The notes: generated by a model from the sequence alone, not told the origin. Positions 26,797-37,114 are shown, counted from the stretch's first letter. The stretch: DNA of 64,000 nt from CAVSKL01 sp963728475 [NCBI: Candidatus Eiseniibacteriota bacterium] (GCA_963728475.1 CAVSKL010000001.1:1-64000), one strand, 5' to 3'. Numbers and translations are program-made.

Positions 26797-27540
26797 ATGC
26801 GGCTTGTCCTGCTCCCCTTAAGACTTTCCCTGGTGGTGGCGGTGATCGGGGCCGCGCTGGCCGGCGCGCCTCCGGCTCGAGCCCAATCCGGCACTTGCTG
26901 CGTGGTGCCGGACAACGGGAGCGGGACCGCCGATCTTCCCCCCAGCTGCTCGGAGGGATACGACGGAAGCCAAATGGAGGTGAGTTCCGGTCTTCCTTCC
27001 GGGAGCACCCTCGAAGGTCCGGCCCGGATGTACGGCTTCTTCGACATCACGTACCTCGCCGGCGGACCGCTGGGCGACCAGACCCAGCAGTACCAGTGCT
27101 TCCTGGACTTCGAGATGACGGGCACCGGAGCCATGACCGGTTACCACCGCCTGGTCACGATTCCCCTCCAGTGCCAGTCGGCCTCAGCGCCCCGGGGCCC
27201 GGCGGCGGCGCCCGTCCAGGATTTCGATACCGAAATGATGACCCTGCAGGGCCAGCTCCCCCCGGGTGACCCCGATTTCGACCTACTGCGCATTTCGGCG
27301 GGCACGGATTTGGGACTCCCGAGCCCCGGCCACACCACGCTGACCCAGGAGTCCGGGCCCGCCTGGGCGGTGGACAGCTTCTTCGACATCACCTACCGGA
27401 TCGATTTCATCGGCTCGTCGGGGGGACCGTTCGGCGGCATGTCCGGATCCACCACGGCGGCGATCCGCATGCAGACCTGCGAGTCCCCGGTGCCGACCAG
27501 GTCCTCGACCTGGGGAGCCATCAAGCGGCTCTATCAGTAG
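26797..27540 (+). CDS. Secreted protein with C-terminal TWGAIKRLYQ tail
   Basis: 247 residues with a clear signal peptide (basic start, hydrophobic core, cleavage after PPARAQ near residue 30). The mature part has a Cys pair (GTCCVVP), two copies of an FFDITYxxxxxGG motif (residues about 86 and 193) and no family I recognise. The C-terminus, STWGAIKRLYQ, matches the TTWGRLKALYR tail of the beta-helix proteins at the start of the window although the bodies are unrelated. AGAAGGAGA is a good ribosome site. It is probably exported, perhaps to the surface. Confidence 0.8.
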   Translation: MRLVLLPLRLSLVVAVIGAALAGAPPARAQSGTCCVVPDNGSGTADLPPSCSEGYDGSQMEVSSGLPSGSTLEGPARMYGFFDITYLAGGPLGDQTQQYQCFLDFEMTGTGAMTGYHRLVTIPLQCQSASAPRGPAAAPVQDFDTEMMTLQGQLPPGDPDFDLLRISAGTDLGLPSPGHTTLTQESGPAWAVDSFFDITYRIDFIGSSGGPFGGMSGSTTAAIRMQTCESPVPTRSSTWGAIKRLYQ

Positions 27541-27975
27541 GCGCTCGCACGAGGGGGCGCCGCCTCGAGGTTGGCGATCACCGCGCCGGGTTCGGCGGGG
27601 GGGCGGAGGCCGCGGAGGCCGAAGCGTCCCCGCCGCTCCCGGACTCCCCGGAGAGGAGGCCGCAAACCCGGGAAGGCCGGGAGCGGGGAGACAGTGCCCC
27701 CGGTGTGCGGCGCGGGCGGCCCGGGCCCGAAGGAGGGCGGAAGAGGCGCCGGGGCGGCCGAGTCGCACCGCGGGACCAAAGGCCGGCGCCAACGTCGTGG
27801 CTCTCTCGATCCAGGCCTACCGTCCCGCGTGGCAGCCATACGAATTGCAAGGGCGGGGCCAGGTATTTCGCGCACCCCGCGCGCCGCAACGCGTTGAACG
27901 CCCACGTTCGGACGGTCGCGCGCCGGTGCCCGCCGACGCGCGTCCAGCATCCCCCGCCGAGGCCTCGTCAGGTGC
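27541..27975. other. GC-rich gap between convergent genes
   Basis: Very GC-rich sequence without a supportable gene. A CGAGGCCTCG palindrome at 27958-27967 lies 8 bases past the stop of the minus-strand gene. No terminator with a U-tract is visible. Confidence 0.4.
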
Positions 27976-30066
27976 TCATCGCAGCCGCACGAATCGCGCG
28001 GTGGCGCTTCTCCCCTCCCCCCGGACCCGGGCGAAGTAGACCCCGGCGGGGGCGGCGGCGCCGCCGGCGAGCCGGCCGTTCCACTCCCACGTGAACGGAG
28101 CCTCACCGTGGATGCCTTCGCTCCGGGCCACCCGGCGGCCGCGCACGTCGAAGAGCTCCACGGTGTAGGGGCCGGTCGGCGCGCCCACCCAGTACAGGGT
28201 GGCGGCGCCGCGGACGGGATTCGGGGCGACACTGAGCCCCCGCCGCCGCGCTTCCGGCGCCGCCGGGTCCTGGGCGGAGAAGGGATGGTCCCCGGAACCC
28301 GCGGGATCGGCGGCCAGAATCGTGAGCCCGCCCCAGCTGATCAGCCCCACCAGGGGCGCCGGCCCGCCGGGTTCGACCCGCACCGTGTAGCCTCCGGGCG
28401 CCCAGTCGCGCACCGACATCCACTGCACCCGCGCCTCGAGCGACGGCACGTAGGCATCGCCGGTCCGGAGCACGCCGTCGAACCCGCTGTCCCCGCCCGA
28501 GGGGTAGGACGCCTCCGGTCCCTCCAGCGACCAAGCCGGGGGGGCGAAGTCCGCCTCGACTCCCGTCCACGCCACGATCACGAAGAGCGCGGGGTGGGGC
28601 AGGATCCACTCCGGCCGGATCCGCGGTCCGCGGAGCAGCTCCGGGGATGGGGCCTCGGAGAGAGCCGTGAGAACGTGGGAGAGCGCGGCGGGGCCCTCCC
28701 TCACGGCCGGACCCGGTCCCGGGAAGCCGTGGTGCGTCTCCGGGGAGCCGCGGGGCGCCCCCGGGCGGTCCCGGCGCGGCCGCCCCAGCGCCGGGCCGGA
28801 CGCGCGCGCCGGGTTTCCCCAGCCGCCGGAGAAGTCGAGCCAGCCGGCGTGGGCGCCGGACGCTCCGGGTTTGCCCGGGGCGAGGGGGGGCAGGTTCCCC
28901 CGGGGGAGCCCGGCCAGGGTATAGCCGCCGTCTTCGCCGGGGCGAAGCTCGCGGCCGTCGCCCGGATGCTCATCGGTCCCGACGTAGGCGTAGGTGGAAC
29001 CGGAGTCCGGGTAGCTCGCGTGCGAGCCCAGGGCGACGTAGACCACGGGGTGGGTCGCCTCCCACTTCACCTCCCCCACGGCGAGCGGCACCGCCCACTC
29101 GTGCTGGGCGAAGGCCACCCCGCGCGGGAACCCATCGGGATCCAGGATCACCGTCACCCGTTCCCAGTCCCCCTCGTGCACGTTCACCCAGTCGTCGTAG
29201 ACGTAGAGCAACCAGTACTGGAGGTAGATCCACCCCGGCCGGGCGGGGTCGGAGGCGGAGGCGGCGTAGACGGTCGGGGGGTAACTCCGGCCCCGGAACT
29301 CCGGTCCCCGGATGGCGCGGTAGCCGGCCAGGCCGCCCGAGGGATTGTCCAGGGCCAGGAAGGCGCGGGTGTCGTTCCGGCGATAGAGCACCGAGTCGGC
29401 GGCGTCCAGGGAGAGCGTGTCCCCCCGCCGGGTCACCAGCCGCGAGGCGTCCAGGAAGAGATCGGCGCCGTAGGGGAGAAACTCCTCGCGGAGGTCGTAC
29501 CGGAGCACCGGCGCGTAGCGGGCGAGAAGATCCCCGCCCGTCTCGACCGGGTCGCCGCCGTCGTGAACCGAGTAGGCGGTGAGCAGGGTTTCGGGCTCCC
29601 CCCCGCCGTCCGGAGCCAGGGTCAGGGTGAAGGGGACGAGCGAGCGGGCGGCCGGGGTGAGCATCGCGATCTGGTCCAGCGACTCCGGGAAGCAGGGGGC
29701 CAGGGAGATCGTGGCGGGTTCGTAGAAGGTGTTCCCCGGGGTCCGCGCCACCTCGAACCGGTAGACCCCGGCCGGAAGGGGCGTGCTCACCCCCACCGAG
29801 AGCCCCTGCCGGAGCCCTCTCGGGAGGCCGCTGGGCGGCCGCACCCACGACACGTCCCAGGAGCAATCCGAGGCTCCGCCCGGCGCGGCGCCGGAGATCG
29901 ACGCCGCCGCGGGCACCTTCGCGTCCCCCGGCGCCGTCGCGGAAGCCTTCGCGGTCCCGGAAACCAAAGCGTCCCCGGAAAGCAACGCGGCCGCGCTCAA
30001 CAGGAGCGACCCGATCGCTCCCCGGCGCACCCGTCGAAGAAAGCGAAACGTACCTATCGCCGGCAT
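27976..30066 (-). CDS. Secreted Vps62-related protein with FlgD/T9SS-like C-terminal module
   Basis: 696 residues. An N-terminal hydrophobic segment (about 18-32) is followed by a Ser/Ala/Pro-rich spacer. The Vps62-like region (about 255-370) has LQYWLLYVYDDWVNVHEGDW, WERVTVILD, QHEWA and the GSHASYPDSG motif. The last 85 residues, starting SVAPNPVRGAATLYW and including VELFDVRGRRVAR and GVYFARVR, form the FlgD-Ig/T9SS-type module that ends many FCB-group secreted proteins. The substrate and role are unknown. It is divergent from the epimerase gene. Confidence 0.8.
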   Translation of the reverse strand: MPAIGTFRFLRRVRRGAIGSLLLSAAALLSGDALVSGTAKASATAPGDAKVPAAASISGAAPGGASDCSWDVSWVRPPSGLPRGLRQGLSVGVSTPLPAGVYRFEVARTPGNTFYEPATISLAPCFPESLDQIAMLTPAARSLVPFTLTLAPDGGGEPETLLTAYSVHDGGDPVETGGDLLARYAPVLRYDLREEFLPYGADLFLDASRLVTRRGDTLSLDAADSVLYRRNDTRAFLALDNPSGGLAGYRAIRGPEFRGRSYPPTVYAASASDPARPGWIYLQYWLLYVYDDWVNVHEGDWERVTVILDPDGFPRGVAFAQHEWAVPLAVGEVKWEATHPVVYVALGSHASYPDSGSTYAYVGTDEHPGDGRELRPGEDGGYTLAGLPRGNLPPLAPGKPGASGAHAGWLDFSGGWGNPARASGPALGRPRRDRPGAPRGSPETHHGFPGPGPAVREGPAALSHVLTALSEAPSPELLRGPRIRPEWILPHPALFVIVAWTGVEADFAPPAWSLEGPEASYPSGGDSGFDGVLRTGDAYVPSLEARVQWMSVRDWAPGGYTVRVEPGGPAPLVGLISWGGLTILAADPAGSGDHPFSAQDPAAPEARRRGLSVAPNPVRGAATLYWVGAPTGPYTVELFDVRGRRVARSEGIHGEAPFTWEWNGRLAGGAAAPAGVYFARVRGEGRSATARFVRLR

Positions 30067-30107
30067 CGGAACTCCCCCTACCCCGGCGCGCGGGCGCAGG
30101 AAGGCCC

Positions 30108-30120
30108 CATGCTACACTCG
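30108..30120 (+). promoter_or_regulatory. Extended -10 box upstream of the epimerase gene
   Basis: ATGCTACACTCG contains TG-C-TACACT (-10 at 30113-30118), 84 bases before the ATG. The same 10-mer GCTACACTCG occurs at 47888-47897 upstream of the debranching enzyme gene. Confidence 0.4.
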
Positions 30121-30202
30121 AAGAAACGGGATGTCACGGCGCCCCGCGGAGGACGCGAGCGGGCGCCGCGGGCCGGGAACGCGTCCGGAGAGGGGTGCTC
30201 GG

Positions 30203-30613
30203 ATGATTCGGCGGCTCGATCACATCGGCATCGCGGTGAGGGATCTCCAGGAGGCGCTCGGCCGTTACTCGGAAGGGCTGGGCCTTCGTTCCGACCACGA
30301 GGAGATCGTGGAGGAGCAGCAGGTCCGGGCCGCGTTCCTGCCGGTGGGCGGGACCCATCTGGAACTCCTCGAATCCCTCTCCCCGGACGGGCCCATCGGA
30401 CGGTTCCTCGAGAAGCGGGGCGAGGGCATCCATCACCTCTGCTTCGAGGTGTCCGACATCCGCAAGGCCCTGGCCGCGTGCGAAGCGGCTGGGCTCGCCC
30501 TGATCGACCGCGAACCCCGGGCCGGCGCCCACGACAAGTGGGTGGCGTTCGTCCACCCCAGGAGCACCGGCGGCGTGCTGATCGAACTCAGCCAGGATCG
30601 AAGCCCGGCTTAG
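30203..30613 (+). CDS. mce: Methylmalonyl-CoA epimerase
   Basis: 136 residues, a glyoxalase/VOC-fold metalloenzyme. Visible elements are RRLDHIGIAVRDLQEA with the first metal His (H7), the GGTHLELLE strand, the GEGIHHLCFEVSDI segment and the final metal-binding Glu in VLIELSQ. It interconverts (R)- and (S)-methylmalonyl-CoA between propionyl-CoA carboxylase and the mutase, both encoded about 4-7 kb upstream. ATG at 30203 with GGAGAGG upstream. It heads a probable operon with the membrane protein and SDR genes. Confidence 0.93.
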   Translation: MIRRLDHIGIAVRDLQEALGRYSEGLGLRSDHEEIVEEQQVRAAFLPVGGTHLELLESLSPDGPIGRFLEKRGEGIHHLCFEVSDIRKALAACEAAGLALIDREPRAGAHDKWVAFVHPRSTGGVLIELSQDRSPA

Positions 30614-30631
30614 CCACATCGAGGGGACGGC

Positions 30632-31180
30632 ATGAGAGGCCAGGCGGCGGACATCAAGAGCGTTCCGATCCTGGTGGATCGGCGCGCCAGCACCTTCGGG
30701 TCCCTCGGCGCCGCCCTGCGACTCCGTCCCGGCTTCCGCGAGACCGGCGTCCTGACCCTCTACGAGGACCGCCTGGTCTACGAGCCGGCCGCCGGCGAGC
30801 GGGTCGCCATCGCCATGGAAGAGGTCGAGCGGTTGGGGGTGGGCCTCTGGCAGGGCATCCGCACCCGGGGGGTGCCGGTGCTCAAGATCACCTACCGGAA
30901 GAACCTCATGTTCGGCGTGGTGGTGGCCCGGCCCGACCGCTGGATCAACGCGGTGGACACCCTCACCGCCGGCCGCCCCCGGCCGCCCTCCATCGACCAG
31001 CGCGCGGTTCCCCGTAACGAGGTGCGCACCTTCCGGGTGGCGGTGGCCTCGATCCTGCTCCTGGTGATCCTCCTGGGGGTGGTGCTGCCGATTCTCTTCA
31101 CCCGGTTCCACGACCGCACCGTGCGGGAGATTCAGCGCGAGCGCACCCCCGCCGCCGGGCCCACCGGGACCGGCGGTTGA
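30632..31180 (+). CDS. PH-like/GRAM-like domain protein with one membrane helix
   Basis: 182 residues. Residues about 25-110 form a beta-rich pattern (GVLTLYEDRLVYEP, RVAIAMEEVERLGVG, PVLKITYRKNLMFGV) that resembles bacterial PH or GRAM-like domains. A single transmembrane helix (about 135-156) follows. The function is unknown. It lies 18 bases after mce, and its stop overlaps the TTG start of the SDR gene. Confidence 0.65.
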   Translation: MRGQAADIKSVPILVDRRASTFGSLGAALRLRPGFRETGVLTLYEDRLVYEPAAGERVAIAMEEVERLGVGLWQGIRTRGVPVLKITYRKNLMFGVVVARPDRWINAVDTLTAGRPRPPSIDQRAVPRNEVRTFRVAVASILLLVILLGVVLPILFTRFHDRTVREIQRERTPAAGPTGTGG

Positions 31181-31974
31181 CCGCCGATCCCCGTTTTCCC
31201 CTTCGCGACCGTACGGTGGTGGTGACCGGCGGCGGCACCGGGATCGGCCTCGCCACCGCCCGCGCCTTCGTGGCCCGGGGCGCCCAGGTCCTGATCTGCG
31301 GCCGGCGCAAGGAAGTGCTGGAACGGAGCGCGGCGGAGATCGCCGCCGAGGCCATCCTGGCCGGGGCGGGGGTCATCGCGACCATGACCGCCGACGTGGT
31401 CCGCCCCGAGGACATGGAGGCGGTGGGCGACGAGGCCGTCCGCCGCTGGAGACGGCTGGACGTATGGATCAACAACGCCGGCCGATCCGAGCGGGCGACC
31501 TTCCCCGACGCCGGCCCCGAACACGTGGCCCGGATCCTGGCGGTGAACGTGACCGGCACCGTGAACGGTTGCCGCGCCGCCGTCCGCCGCATGCGCGGGC
31601 ACGGGGGCGCGGTGGTGAACGTGGCCTCGTACCTGGCGCACCACGCCGGGGCGAGCGCCTCGCTTCCGGTCTACGCGGCGTCGAAGGGGGCGGTGACCGC
31701 CCTCACCCGGTCGCTCGCGGTCAAGCACGGCCCCGAGGGCATCCGGGTGAACGCGGTGCTGCCCGCCCTGGTCCTCACCGGCTTCAACCGGGAACTCTGG
31801 GAAGGGCACGACGACCTTCTGGCCCGGGCCCGGGAACTGGGAGAGCGCTATCCTCTCGGCCGGTGCGGGCTTCCCGAGGACGTCGCCAACGCCATCCTGT
31901 TCCTGGCCGGGGACGAGGCCGGTTGGATCACCGGTCAGGAGCTGGTGGTGGACGGCGGGGTGAGCGCACTGTAG
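31177..31974 (+). CDS. Short-chain dehydrogenase/reductase
   Basis: 265 residues from a TTG at 31177 overlapping the previous stop (TTGA). The Rossmann motif TGGGTGIG, NNAG, catalytic Ser in VASYLAHH and YAASKGA (Tyr-x-x-x-Lys) are present, as are the GIRVNAVLPA and ITGQELVVDGG ends. It uses NAD(P)H; the pattern is close to 3-oxoacyl or dienoyl-CoA reductases, which fits the acyl-CoA setting, but the substrate is not determined by sequence. Confidence 0.85.
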   Translation: MTADPRFPLRDRTVVVTGGGTGIGLATARAFVARGAQVLICGRRKEVLERSAAEIAAEAILAGAGVIATMTADVVRPEDMEAVGDEAVRRWRRLDVWINNAGRSERATFPDAGPEHVARILAVNVTGTVNGCRAAVRRMRGHGGAVVNVASYLAHHAGASASLPVYAASKGAVTALTRSLAVKHGPEGIRVNAVLPALVLTGFNRELWEGHDDLLARARELGERYPLGRCGLPEDVANAILFLAGDEAGWITGQELVVDGGVSAL

Positions 31975-31998
31975 GTGGAATTCGGGACCCCGGCGCGC

Positions 31999-32004
31999 TA
32001 GGCT
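31999..32004 (+). promoter_or_regulatory. Possible -10 box (TAGGCT) upstream of the osmC-family gene
   Basis: GCGC-TAGGCT lies 88 bases before ATG 32093. It resembles other -10 boxes in the window; no -35 is evident. Confidence 0.3.
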
Positions 32005-32092
32005 GTGAGGCCTCGGGCTCGCGGCGCCGGCTCCGGCCGATCCCCTTACCGTTTGCGGACCCGCGAGGCGCGCCCGCGCCGGGAGGTAGGAC

Positions 32093-32530
32093 ATGTCGGT
32101 GACCGCGGTCTGGACCGAGGGCATGAACTTCGAGATGACGTTCCCCGGCGGGGAGCGCTTGGTGCTCGACAGCGTGCCCCAGGCCGAACGCCCCGGCCCC
32201 GGACCCGGCCCCATGGAGACCGTACAGGCGGCGCTGGCCGGCTGCACCGGCATGGACGTGGTCTCGATCCTCACCAAGATGCGGAAGAACCTGAAGTCGC
32301 TCGAGATCCGGACCCAGGCCGAGCGGCGGGAGGAGGAGCCCCGCATCTACACCCGCATCGTTCTCACCTACGAGCTGACCGGTCACGAACTGGACGAGGC
32401 GGCGGTGAAGCGCGCGGTGGAGCTTTCCCAGGAGAAGTACTGCTCGGTGGCGGCCATGCTCCGCCCCACCGTGGAACTGGACTACCGGATCGTCCTGAAC
32501 GGGGTGACGGTCCAGGGAGAGCAGCGGTGA
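32093..32530 (+). CDS. OsmC-family peroxiredoxin-like protein
   Basis: 145 residues. The two redox Cys of the family are at 51 (ALAGCTGMD) and 117 (EKYCSVAAML), with the conserved central helices between them. OsmC/Ohr proteins reduce organic hydroperoxides; the short N-terminus and the CTGMDVV motif fit the YhfA-like subgroup. GGGAGG precedes the ATG. Its stop overlaps the GTG start of the NHL lipoprotein (GTGA). Confidence 0.88.
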   Translation: MSVTAVWTEGMNFEMTFPGGERLVLDSVPQAERPGPGPGPMETVQAALAGCTGMDVVSILTKMRKNLKSLEIRTQAERREEEPRIYTRIVLTYELTGHELDEAAVKRAVELSQEKYCSVAAMLRPTVELDYRIVLNGVTVQGEQR

Positions 32531-33474
32531 GGCGCCGCTTTGCGGCCGCCCCCCTCCTGATCCTGGCGCTGGCCGCCGCCGGCTGCGGCGGCGGCGGCGG
32601 CACCACCGCTCCCAAGCCCGAACCCCAGCGCCCCCTCGCCTTCCGGGGCGAATGGGGCTCGGAAGGGACCGCCCCCGGCCAGTTCACCCATCCCTCCGGG
32701 ATCGCGGTGGACGACTCCGGCCGGGTCTACGTCGCCGACAGCGGGAACGACCGGATCCAGAAGTTCAGCGCCGAGGGAGACTGGCTGGGGGCGTGGGGCG
32801 GGTCCGGGAGCGCGCCCGGACAGTTCCATTACCCGTGGGGGCTCGACGTGGACGACGCGGGGCGGGTGTACGTGGCCGACTACGGCAACGCCCGCGTCCA
32901 GGTCTTCGACGGCGCCGGGAGCCTTCTATCGGTCTGGACGAACCAGAGCATCGGGTTCGAGATTCTCCGGAGCCCCAAGGACGTGGCCTCGCTCGGCGAC
33001 AGCGTGCTCTTCGTGGCCGACGCCGCCGGGAACCGGATCCTCTCCTTCAATGCCGACGGCGCTTTCCGCGAGGGTTTCTTCTCGGTGGCCTTCGCCCTGG
33101 ACGTGGACGGCCGGGGCGACGTCTACGCCGCCAGCTCGCTGGACTACCACCTGAACCGGTTCGCCAAGGACGGCCGGCCGCTGGGCTTCTGGGTGCTTCC
33201 GACCGATTCCACCGGCAACAACGGGCTGGGGGGATATCACGGGGTGGCGGTGGACGGGGCCGGCGACGTGTTCGTGGCCGACGCGGTTCTGGGCGCGATC
33301 TACAAGTACGCTTCCGACGGAGCCATGCTCACCGAATGGCCGACGCGGACGGACGCCGCCGGCGAGGTGGGCAACCCCGCCGCCATCGCGGTCGGCCCCG
33401 ACGGCTCGGTCTACGTGGCCGAGTTCAACTACGGCCGGATCCAGCGCTACGGACCGGAGACGGTCGGACCCTGA
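32527..33474 (+). CDS. NHL-repeat lipoprotein
   Basis: 315 residues from GTG 32527, which overlaps the OsmC stop. The lipobox is LALAAAGCGGG (Cys about 20). At least five NHL blades follow, such as FTHPSGIAVDDSGRVYVADS, FHYPWGLDVDDAGRVYVADY and GVAVDGAGDVFVADA, forming a six-bladed propeller. It is probably an exported surface or periplasmic binding protein; no enzyme motif is seen. It ends only three bases from the stop of the opposing DUF362 gene. Confidence 0.85.
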   Translation: MRRRFAAAPLLILALAAAGCGGGGGTTAPKPEPQRPLAFRGEWGSEGTAPGQFTHPSGIAVDDSGRVYVADSGNDRIQKFSAEGDWLGAWGGSGSAPGQFHYPWGLDVDDAGRVYVADYGNARVQVFDGAGSLLSVWTNQSIGFEILRSPKDVASLGDSVLFVADAAGNRILSFNADGAFREGFFSVAFALDVDGRGDVYAASSLDYHLNRFAKDGRPLGFWVLPTDSTGNNGLGGYHGVAVDGAGDVFVADAVLGAIYKYASDGAMLTEWPTRTDAAGEVGNPAAIAVGPDGSVYVAEFNYGRIQRYGPETVGP

Positions 33475-33477
33475 CCC

Positions 33478-34611
33478 TCAGGGCCTTCCGCCCGGCACGT
33501 CCCGCGCCACCAGCCCCTTCTCGTAGTCGCGGAAGAGGCGCCCCCAGTCGGTGTTGTCGAGGGTGTCCTGGACGCGCTTCTTCCCGTGGGCCGGGTACCA
33601 GTAGACGTCGTGGTAGAGCTTGGACGCCGCGTAGGACCACGGCACGATCGGGCTCTGGAGGAGGATCTTCTCGAACGGCTTGAGCGGCCCGTGGTAGATC
33701 GCCTTCTGGCCCTTGGACGCGAAGGTGTCTTCGTCGCCGTGAAAGCCGAAGTTCACCTTCGAGATGTCCGCCCCCTTGACCTCGATCTCCCGCACGTCCC
33801 CCACCCCCAGGCCCGCCTCGTGGGCGAGGCGGATGAACTTGATCGAGAGCGGATCGAAGCCCATGAGCTTGGCGCTCACCGCGTCGATCGCCACCTGGTC
33901 GGAGGACGCCAGCATATAGCCCTTGATGTGGGGACGGATCGCCCGAGGCCCCGGGCCGTCGCCGCAGAAGATGCCGTCGGTAACCGCGAACACCCCGGGG
34001 TGGATGTCCTTCTGGATCCGCAGCAGGTCCACCAGGGTCTCGTGGATGACGGCGTGGGTCCAGTGGCGGCGGAAGTGCAGGAGCCCTCCGAACGCGTTCT
34101 TCATGGCCCCGGTGATGGTGGTGAAGACGTGGGTCTTGACCGTGGGCAGGTGGATGATGTTTTTCCCCACCAGGAACTTCGGGATCCGGATGCCGTCCTT
34201 CCGGTAGACGTCTTCCAGGACCAGCATCTTCCCCTTGGGCTTGTACTCGATCCACTCCTGGTCGGGATCGTTCAGGAACGTCCGCTTCACTCCGTACTTG
34301 TCGCAGACCGGCTTCTGCTTGTTGTTGACCTCACCCACCCGCGAATCCACCACCACGGTGTCGTTGTGGACGCCCCACAGGGACTCCGCCCGGAACCCGT
34401 CCTCGAGCAGGGTGCGGATCACGCCCTCGAGTTGCCAGGGGGTGGTGGAGGTTCCCGGCATGTAGAGATGCCAGGTCACGTTGATCTTGAGGCAGGTGTC
34501 GACGTCGGGTTTCAGCCCGTCGCGGTAGCCCGCCTCCCGCATGGCCCGCGAAACGTCCTCGAGGACGGTGGCGGGGTCGGACTTGATGACGCTGACGATG
34601 CTCTTGGCCAT
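33478..34611 (-). CDS. DUF362 domain protein
   Basis: 377 residues. The DUF362 core can be followed from CLKINVTWHLYMPG through VHNDTVVVDSRVGEV, NIIHLPTVKTHVFTTITGAM, the family GAMKNAFGG motif, AVTDGIFCGDGPGPR and DQVAIDAVSAKLMGFDP. No ferredoxin-like CxxC cluster is present at the C-terminus, unlike many members. The function of the family is not firmly known. A minus-strand TATACT at 34678-34683 may be its -10 box. Confidence 0.8.
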   Translation of the reverse strand: MAKSIVSVIKSDPATVLEDVSRAMREAGYRDGLKPDVDTCLKINVTWHLYMPGTSTTPWQLEGVIRTLLEDGFRAESLWGVHNDTVVVDSRVGEVNNKQKPVCDKYGVKRTFLNDPDQEWIEYKPKGKMLVLEDVYRKDGIRIPKFLVGKNIIHLPTVKTHVFTTITGAMKNAFGGLLHFRRHWTHAVIHETLVDLLRIQKDIHPGVFAVTDGIFCGDGPGPRAIRPHIKGYMLASSDQVAIDAVSAKLMGFDPLSIKFIRLAHEAGLGVGDVREIEVKGADISKVNFGFHGDEDTFASKGQKAIYHGPLKPFEKILLQSPIVPWSYAASKLYHDVYWYPAHGKKRVQDTLDNTDWGRLFRDYEKGLVARDVPGGRP

Positions 34612-34777
34612 GATTTTCGGATCCTTCTCGAAGACGAGGGGAAGCGCGGCGAACCGCGTCGCCGCGCCGGACCGGAGAGTATATCGTCCGGAGGCCGGGC
34701 TACCCCGGCTCCGGACCGGCCTACCACTTAACGGATTGAATTCATGGACGTTACGAAGTCCGGCCGGGGCCGGAGGG

Positions 34778-35935
34778 TCAGCCCTTGAAGCCGTGTTCCC
34801 GGAGCCAGGTCCGGGCGATCACCAGCCGCTGGATCTCGCTCGTCCCCTCGTAGATCTCGGTGACCCGGGCGTCGCGGTAGAAGCGCTCCACCTGGTAGTC
34901 CTCGGTGTAGCCGTAGCCCCCGTGGATCTGGATGGCCTTGTGAGTGATCCAGGTGGCGGCCTCCGACGCGAACAGCTTCGCCTCCGAGGCCTCGCGGGTG
35001 AATTTCATGCCCTGCGAGCGCATCCAGGCCGCGCGATAGATCAGAAGCCGCGCCGCCTCCAGGCGGGTCGCCATGTCGGCGAGCATCCACTGCACCGCCT
35101 GGAACTCGGCGATGGGCTGCCCGAACGCCTCGCGCTCCCGGGCGTAGCGCACCGACTTGTCGAGCGCGGCCTGGGCGATTCCCAGGGCCTGCGCCGCCAC
35201 CCCCACCCGGCCTCCGTCAAGCTCGGTCATGGCGATCCGGAACCCCTGCCCGGGCTTTCCCAGGAGGTTCGCCGCCGGCACCCGGCAGTCCTGGAGGCTG
35301 AGCGCCACGGTGTCGCTGGACTTGATCCCCATCTTCTTCTCGGGCTTTCCCACCACCAGTCCCGGGGTCCCCTTCTCCACCAGGAACGCGCTGATCCCGC
35401 GGTTCCCGGCCCCGGGGTCGGTCTTTACGAAGATCACGTAGAGGTCGGCGTGACGGCCGTTGCTGACCCAGTTCTTCTCCCCGTTCAGGAGGTAGTGGTC
35501 GCCGTCGACGACCGCGGTCGCCCGCATCCCCCCCACGTCGCTCCCCGCCCCCGGTTCGGACAGGCTGAACGCGGCCAGCCATTCCGTCACGAGTCTCGGC
35601 AGGTACTTCCGCTTCTGCTCCTCGGAGCCGTGCTCCGCGATAAGCTGCACCCCCACCGAATTGTGCACGGCCACGATGATGGAGAGCGCGGGCCAGACCT
35701 CGGCCAGCGACTCGATGACCAGGGTGTAGGAGACGGGATCGAGGGCGATCCCTCCGTACTTCTCAGGGCAGAGCATGCCGCCCAGCCCCAGCTCCTCCCA
35801 CATGCGGGTCACGAGCTCCCGCGGGAAGCGGGCCTCGTTCTCGAACTCCAGGACGACCGGAGCGAGTTCGCTCCGGGCGAACTCGCGGATGGTGTCCTGG
35901 AGCATCTTCTGCTCTTCGTTGATGCTGAAATCCAT
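34778..35935 (-). CDS. Acyl-CoA dehydrogenase (copy 1)
   Basis: 385 residues from ATG 35935. Standard flavin fold: AAFSLSEPGAGSD, the WVSNGRHAD strand, GFRIAMTELDGGRVGVAAQA, QAVQWMLADMATRLEAARLL and IQIHGGYGYTEDYQVERFYRD. The catalytic Glu sits in [12 protein letters not shown]. It dehydrogenates short-chain acyl-CoA at C2-C3 and passes electrons to ETF. It is the last gene of the minus-strand acyl-CoA operon, 20 bases after copy 2. Confidence 0.93.
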   Translation of the reverse strand: MDFSINEEQKMLQDTIREFARSELAPVVLEFENEARFPRELVTRMWEELGLGGMLCPEKYGGIALDPVSYTLVIESLAEVWPALSIIVAVHNSVGVQLIAEHGSEEQKRKYLPRLVTEWLAAFSLSEPGAGSDVGGMRATAVVDGDHYLLNGEKNWVSNGRHADLYVIFVKTDPGAGNRGISAFLVEKGTPGLVVGKPEKKMGIKSSDTVALSLQDCRVPAANLLGKPGQGFRIAMTELDGGRVGVAAQALGIAQAALDKSVRYAREREAFGQPIAEFQAVQWMLADMATRLEAARLLIYRAAWMRSQGMKFTREASEAKLFASEAATWITHKAIQIHGGYGYTEDYQVERFYRDARVTEIYEGTSEIQRLVIARTWLREHGFKG

Positions 35936-35955
35936 GTGCGGCCGGCGCTTCCCTT

Positions 35956-37095
<1,140 letters not shown>

Positions 37096-37114
37096 GGCGT
37101 CCTCCCTTCAACCC

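Noticed and set aside
27578-28039. Short frames on both strands in the gap at 27.6-28.0 kb
   Set aside because: Long frames are expected by chance at this GC content; no ribosome site, domain or codon pattern supports them.
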